Shown here: positions 62,841 through 64,000 of the stretch, in pieces | Numbering within the stretch: position 1 is the first letter of the stretch | How the letters are laid out: each line of letters begins with the position of its first letter | Source: Beaufortia kweichowensis | Lineage: Eukaryota; Chordata; Actinopteri; Cypriniformes; Gastromyzontidae | Length of the DNA: 64,000 nt | Assembly: GCA_019155185.1 (NCBI GenBank) | Contig: CM032809.1 | Span: 11,099,512-11,163,511, forward strand | Direction: 5' to 3' | The notes under the pieces: generated by a model | The model's database searches: none | The model's input: the letters and a program-made list of their open reading frames with translations, nothing else | Told to the model about the DNA's origin: nothing | Translations under genes and position numbers: made by a program

Positions 62841-64000
62841 TTTAAGTATGTCACCTTTACTAACCAAGAATGGTTACATAACAACCCAACATTTGTGGTA
62901 AAAAACCCCAGCATAGGTTCATTTCTAACCAAACTATGTCTTCTGTACATATTTAGCTTAGCATTTTTGGGTGTACTGGTTATTTTAAAAGAAAGGATAA
63001 GGATTTTGCTAGCCTATATGCCACCAAAAGACTCGGGATCAAAGCTAAATCAAATTTCTTACTATCTATGATGCTTGATAAAATGTAATAGCCTTTTTAA
63101 TAGTGTGCGAACATGCCATTATTAAAGCACTGCTATTGTACCCTTGTGCACTTATTTCCCATCTGCTAAAGAACTGTTACGAAACTGCTCTTGTCTTTCT
63201 GCTCTTCCCTCTTCTTCATCAGTGCCTGAGTTATGATCCATGTTAAGGTCATATATCTGCATATGAAGATCCTCCTTCTCTAACAAATAACAACAAAAAT
63301 AGCATTTGTCACAAATGGTTGCATCCACCTTGAATACTACACAAAGAATAAGATGTTCCATTATGTTTGTGGCACCCGCTGTGTCTTTTGCACCTGCATC
63401 TAATAAACACATTTGCACGAAATTTCTTTGAAAAGCAAGAAACCAATGAACCAGCATCTTCCCAGAGCGTGTTTCTGTAATTTATAAGATAAAGTATTGT
63501 TTGTGACGTGTTTTCTCAAACAAATAATTGCTCAGATTGACACACACACATTCACAGAAAGCATCATTGATGACTTGGTGAGCCAGATCTAATTATAGAG
63601 TGGTAAAGTGGATTAGCAGCAATATTCTCCACACAGTGTAGGAGTGATAAGCAGCACATCTGGGAGATATTATCCAGCCCTGTCGGGTTATGCAGTGACT
63701 TCCACTTCATGTGAAAGCGATCATTGCACTTGCCATACAGACTAAAATGCCCTTTATTCCAGAAGCTTTGACCTGAGCTGACACTTTTATTGTTATGACA
63801 AGAGAGATGTAAAAGAGAGAGGGTCATGATATAAGGACCTTAGTCCTACAGTTACAGTTTTCATGCAAATAACAGCAGTTTACATACGTGAATTAAACAT
63901 AAATCAATCAATATGTGATTCTTCAATCACATATTAAAACCTGTGAGTCAAATTATTACATAATGGACAATTTAAGTGTTATAGACTTGAAATATGAATT
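62841..64000. other. Non-coding stretch to window end
   Basis: 62883-62930 carries CAACCCAACATTTG-type sequence like eroded fish repeats. 63140-63480 and 63560-63800 are unique-looking. The minus-strand frames at 63152-63457 and 63564-63827 have no recognisable domain. No gene is supported. Confidence 0.4.

Overview
The window looks like non-coding DNA from a teleost, most likely a cyprinid (carp/zebrafish-type) fish. The evidence is AT-rich vertebrate-style sequence, very long pure (GA)n/(CT)n arrays, and interspersed repeats whose consensus I recognise from cyprinid genomes. These include foldback elements beginning TTAAAGGGATAGTTCAC, MITEs ending TACACTCTTAAAAA or TAACACTTTACAATAAGG, a decayed Tc1-like element with CAGTACCAGTCAAAAG ends, and tRNA-derived SINEs. 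I identify the organism from repeat content only. No species-specific gene is present.

I find no protein-coding exon, rRNA, tRNA or other RNA gene that I can support. Open frames are short. The longest are either translations of microsatellites (Arg-Glu or Leu-Ser runs) or lack any recognisable domain, and their number fits chance in about 64 kb read in six frames. The window is therefore either intergenic (gene-desert-like) or lies within a large intron; the sequence alone does not decide which.

Layout. 1-5.2 kb: two copies of one dispersed repeat around non-repetitive DNA with CCAAT and E-box clusters. 5.2-18.2 kb: DNA-transposon fragments (5245, 9150, 10171, 11558, 15368, 16832), a CT array at 13.4 kb and a 172-bp GA array at 18.0 kb. 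18.2-24.4 kb: a 500-bp pyrimidine tract ending in a pure CT array, the first two copies of a dispersed family here called family A, and a SINE. 24.4-36 kb: mostly non-repetitive sequence with a perfect DR1 nuclear-receptor site and several decayed MITEs. 36-47 kb: a three-unit minisatellite, a second SINE, further family A copies (one tandemly duplicated), candidate conserved elements near 38.1 and 43.5 kb, and a CpG-rich patch at 45.1 kb. 47-55 kb: a large foldback element, two GA arrays bracketing a 134-bp segment, an ETS/CTCF/tandem-octamer cluster at 53.5 kb and two inverted copies of a Tc1-derived element. 55-64 kb: non-repetitive sequence with candidate conserved patches and two more MITEs.

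The most useful follow-up targets are the candidate cis-regulatory patches (45.1, 53.5, 38.1, 26.3, 43.6 kb), whose conservation could be tested by alignment to other fish. I see no evidence for a new gene system, and describing one would go beyond the sequence.
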